NCBI GenBank assembly: GCA_947561585.1
Contig: CANNZV010002536.1
Span: 47,250-111,249, forward strand
DNA from: Caprella mutica
Lineage: Eukaryota; Arthropoda; Malacostraca; Amphipoda; Caprellidae
DNA length: 64,000 nt
Reading direction: 5' to 3'
Below are positions 60,951 through 64,000 of this stretch, in pieces (within the stretch, counting starts at the first letter, position 1; the number at the start of each line of letters is the position of its first letter). The position numbers were made by a program, and so were the translations under genes. The notes beneath the pieces are model-generated. The model was not told the origin of the DNA. It did no database searches and was given only the letters and a program-made list of their open reading frames with translations.

Positions 60951-61171
60951 AGGGAAAGTTACGAATTATCGGTCAGTGTCTCATCTTCGGTCATATAAGA
61001 AAAAAAAAACGAGGTAATATAAATATTTTTTAATATTCAATTTTGCAGGTATCCATGATACCTGCAAGTATCATGGAAACCAATCAAAATAGAAATTAAA
61101 TAATAATTTCTATATCATTTTTTTCTTATGACCGAAGATGTGACACCGACCGATAATTCGTAACTTACCTT
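60951..61171. mobile_element. MITE, family M1, best-preserved copy
   Basis: AGGGAAAGTTACGAATTATC then CATCTTCGGTCATATAAG at the left is mirrored by CTTATGACCGAAGATG, GACACCGACCGATAATTCG and TAACTTACCT at the right. The middle contains its own small palindrome (GGTATCCATGATACC). Noncoding, about 220 bp. Confidence 0.85.
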
Positions 61172-61489
61172 AATTAAATAATTTATTTTATTGGAGATTT
61201 CAATGCTGATAAATAATGATCTTTTTTCTTTAAATTAACACTTGTAACAAACTTTAAATATTTGTTATTTTTTCCCTTTCAATTCCCCCAATTAAAAAGC
61301 AGTCCATCACCCCCTTATCTCACACCCCACCCTATAATTCTATTTGGGTCTTCGGCGTCTGTAATTTTACACATATCGGGTACATTTTCCTGCGAAATTT
61401 ACAGATAATTTGCTTGTGTTACCAGGTAAAAAATACGGAAAAAATGGAAAATGTGAATATTTCGAAGAAAAGTTATAGGTAGGTCTGTT

Positions 61490-61705
61490 TATGGCTGTTA
61501 ATTATAGTGAAGATGTAGATAGTGTATAGTGTAGTGATGTTATAGTTTTTGCTATAGTGAAAATATGGTGTATATTATTACTGAGGTTATAGTGAAGATT
61601 TTAATAGTTTAAAATTTAATATTAGATACACTATAGTGAAGTTATAATATACACTATAGTGAAGTTATAGTACATATTATTACATTGCAGTTATAGTTAA
61701 ATGCT
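61490..61705. repeat. Degenerate TATAGTGAAGTTATA repeat
   Basis: Eight or more irregular copies of TATAGTGAAG-type words. Confidence 0.6.
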
Positions 61706-62137
61706 TTATAGTTTAGAAATACTGATGTAGATATATTATACAAAACAATTTCAATCGCATGAAATCAATGTTAATTATTTTAACTATTGTCACAATGTTG
61801 TACAATCTACATTATAATTTCTGATAGATTATCATATAGCATATATGTATATTATATAGGTAATATACATATACGCACCTATATAGTAATTATCACATAA
61901 TTATCTAAATTAAACAGTTATTTATAATCAGGTAGTACTGTTCCAATAATTATCATATCCGTGTAATAAAACTATTTACTGTTATTATCAATTAAATAAT
62001 TAGCCAGTTTGAAAACATACAATCCATAGATGGTCGATTATCGTTGATTATAATCAATATTGACTATTTTATCGTAAAGACTCAAAATTTCAAACAATAT
62101 CGTTAGAATTTTTCATCAAAATTTTTATCAATCGTAC

Positions 62138-62358
62138 ATTTATTACTATAATCATTTATTACTATAATCATTTATTATTGTAATCATTTATTACTATAAT
62201 CATTTATATTTGTAATCATTTATTACTATAATCATTTATATTTGTAATCATTTATTACTATAATCATTTATATTTGTAATCATTTATTACTATAATCATT
62301 TATATTTGTAATCATTTATTACTATAATCATTTATATTTGTAATCATTTATTACTATA
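62138..62358. repeat. 16-bp tandem array in alternating variants
   Basis: CATTTATTACTATAAT alternates with CATTTATATTTGTAAT, giving a 32-bp higher-order unit. Confidence 0.9.
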
Positions 62359-62400
62359 ACCAGATCAATAGCCGATGATAAGCGATTATTCCACTATAAC

Positions 62401-62605
62401 AATGAGAAAAAATTGCGAGTCAGCCTGACTCATCACTTGAGTCAAGACTGGCAAAATTCCAATATTGAGTCTATGAATTATGAGTCAATATGACTCTTGT
62501 TTTTGAGTAAAATATTAGGATGAGTCAAATTGACTCACATTTTTCAGCCGTTATTGGACAAACTGAAGACTCAAATGTTGAGTCAATTTGACTCGTATTT
62601 TTTCC
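62401..62605. mobile_element. GAGTCA-rich MITE (family G), copy 2
   Basis: Reverse orientation relative to 29766-30014, with the same GAGTCA/TGACTC interior. A 6-bp direct repeat TATAAC flanks it (62395-62400 and 62606-62611). Confidence 0.8.
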
Positions 62606-63033
62606 TATAACAATAACAAGGTTAACTAAATCATGTCAGTTGTTATGATTGTTTTTACTTGAAGTTTAAAGGCCCCAATTTAATAATGTAATTTATAAAA
62701 TAGAAGTAGCTGTTATTGTCTTTTTAGCCACGCCCCTTTGTGTGATTTCAAGGTCAAAATTTTGGCCTTGAAATTATAAAATAAATAATTAATTTAATTG
62801 CTAATCAATATCAATGTTGATTATTTAATTTACTTAATAGTTCTAATAACTTGATAATTTCGAGACAATTTACCTAAATTCATAAATTGAAAATTTGAAT
62901 TGTAAAATAAATTAGATATTTAGACAAAAAGGATTTAAAGTTTAGTTCAAGTGAGGTATAATAATTATTGTTATAATAAATAAGTATGATTTGACTTTAG
63001 TAAATTGTTGTTTCAATATAAATATAAATGAAG

Positions 63034-63183
63034 TCAAATTACGAGTTATCGGACGTCATCATGTTTCCAATCAAATAAGTAAATAATATAATAATTATTA
63101 TTTAACTTTCATTTTTATTGTTATAAATATTTTTCTTTTATGATCGAAAAGATGAAACTGTCCAATAACTCAGAACTGACCCT
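63034..63183. mobile_element. MITE, family M1, diverged copy
   Basis: CAAATTACGAGTTATCGGAC at the left and CTGTCCAATAACTCAGAAC at the right are inverse. The T-rich middle is shortened and changed. Confidence 0.65.
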
Positions 63184-63465
63184 TTAGTAGTTTGATGCCA
63201 TTTTATGAGCATTAAAAGATAAAATTAAATTTGACAAATATCTTAGAGAATATTTGAATTTTTTAAATAAATTTCATTTTATTTTAATTAAATAATTCCT
63301 TAAATTATCTATATATATATTATTATTATTTAGCAAAATACAAACAAATAACCTCTATATTAATAACTAGAATAAAGATTATATTTTAACTAATAAATTG
63401 ATAATAATTAAACTTTACTCCAACCACATAAAATAGAGATAGAAAAGTGACTGTACAGAGTACAT

Positions 63466-64000
63466 ATGTACTGTCATATGTACTGTCATATGTACTGTCA
63501 TATGTACTGTCATATGTACTGTCATATGTACTGTCATATGTACTGTCATATGTACTGTCATATGTACTGTCATATGTACTGTCATATGTACTGTCATATG
63601 TACTGTCATATGTACTGTCATATGTACCTACTGTCATATGTACTGTCATATGTACTGTCATATGTACTGTCATATGTACTGTCATATGTACTGTCATATG
63701 TACTGTCATATGTACTGTCATATGTACTGTCATATGTACTGTCATATGTACCTACTGTCATATGTACCTACTGTCATATGTACCTACTGTCATATGTACT
63801 GTCATATGTACTGTCATATGTACTGTCATATGTACTGTCATATGTACCTACTGTCATATGTACTGTCATATGTACTGTCATATGTACTGTCATATGTACT
63901 GTCATATGTACTGTCATATGTACTGTCATATGTACTGTCATATGTACTGTCATATGTACCTACTGTCATATGTACCTACTGTCATATGTACCTACTGTCA
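63466..64000. repeat. 12-bp tandem array running off the window end
   Basis: The unit is TGTACTGTCATA, with a 16-bp variant TGTACCTACTGTCATA scattered in. The 12-bp period keeps two minus-strand frames open, which explains the MTVH-repeat and TYDS-repeat ORFs; these are not proteins. The array continues beyond position 64000. Confidence 0.95.

Noticed and set aside
63386..63745. Long MTVH-repeat and TYDS-repeat ORFs
   Set aside because: Translations of a 12-bp satellite whose period is a multiple of three. The 16-bp variants shift the frame freely.

Overview
The window is nuclear DNA from an animal, almost certainly an arthropod and probably an insect. It is strongly AT-rich, has GT-AG spliced genes with short exons, carries Tc1/mariner-type elements, and has TCAGT initiators set 28 bp downstream of TATA boxes. 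A hemipteran is my guess from repeat style only. Nothing bacterial, viral or CRISPR-like was found, and I recognised no rRNA or tRNA gene.

Three protein genes can be read exon by exon. (1) 2.4-9.0 kb, plus strand: a complete checkpoint kinase 1 (Chk1) gene with ten coding exons and 521 residues, with a kinase domain and a C-terminal KA1-like domain. (2) 36.7-44.0 kb, minus strand: a secreted protein of about 1,074 residues from eight coding exons. It has a signal peptide, a Ser/Gln/Tyr-rich stretch, several hundred residues of Pro-Gly repeat, a WAP-like cysteine cluster, and a GILT-like (thioredoxin-fold thiol reductase) domain whose CXXC active site is absent. (3) 50.05-50.84 kb, plus strand: the first coding exon of a PTB-domain-like protein. 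It ends in a good splice donor, so the rest of the gene probably lies beyond the window and 51-64 kb would be intron.

Between these lies a dense repeat landscape. There is an intact 1.3-kb maT-type (DD37D) mariner at 32.6-33.9 kb and a decayed mariner relative at 26.8-28.0 kb. A hAT-like family has AGGGTTGTGACA ends and 8-bp target duplications; it includes a 2.3-kb member with inverted arrays of ATGCATATGC near both ends. Other families are MITEs with long inverted ends, three copies of a minisatellite-plus-hairpin-tail element, and about fifteen tandem arrays. The arrays are most concentrated from 46.7 kb to the window end and surround an assembly gap at 47120-47492.

The most unusual signal is a family of four short transcription-unit-like modules at 17.9-19.2, 22.3-23.7 (inverted), 28.5-29.4 and 35.2-36.3 kb. 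Each has a GATAAG site, a TATA-like box exactly 28 bp before an initiator A, a short first exon ending in a GT donor, an acceptor, and an AATAAA signal followed by a conserved tail. Two of them face each other as roughly 1.35-kb arms of a 5.85-kb inverted repeat that could yield hairpin RNA. The fourth is the most diverged yet keeps promoter spacing and carries a 61-codon ORF. It converges on the GILT-like gene.
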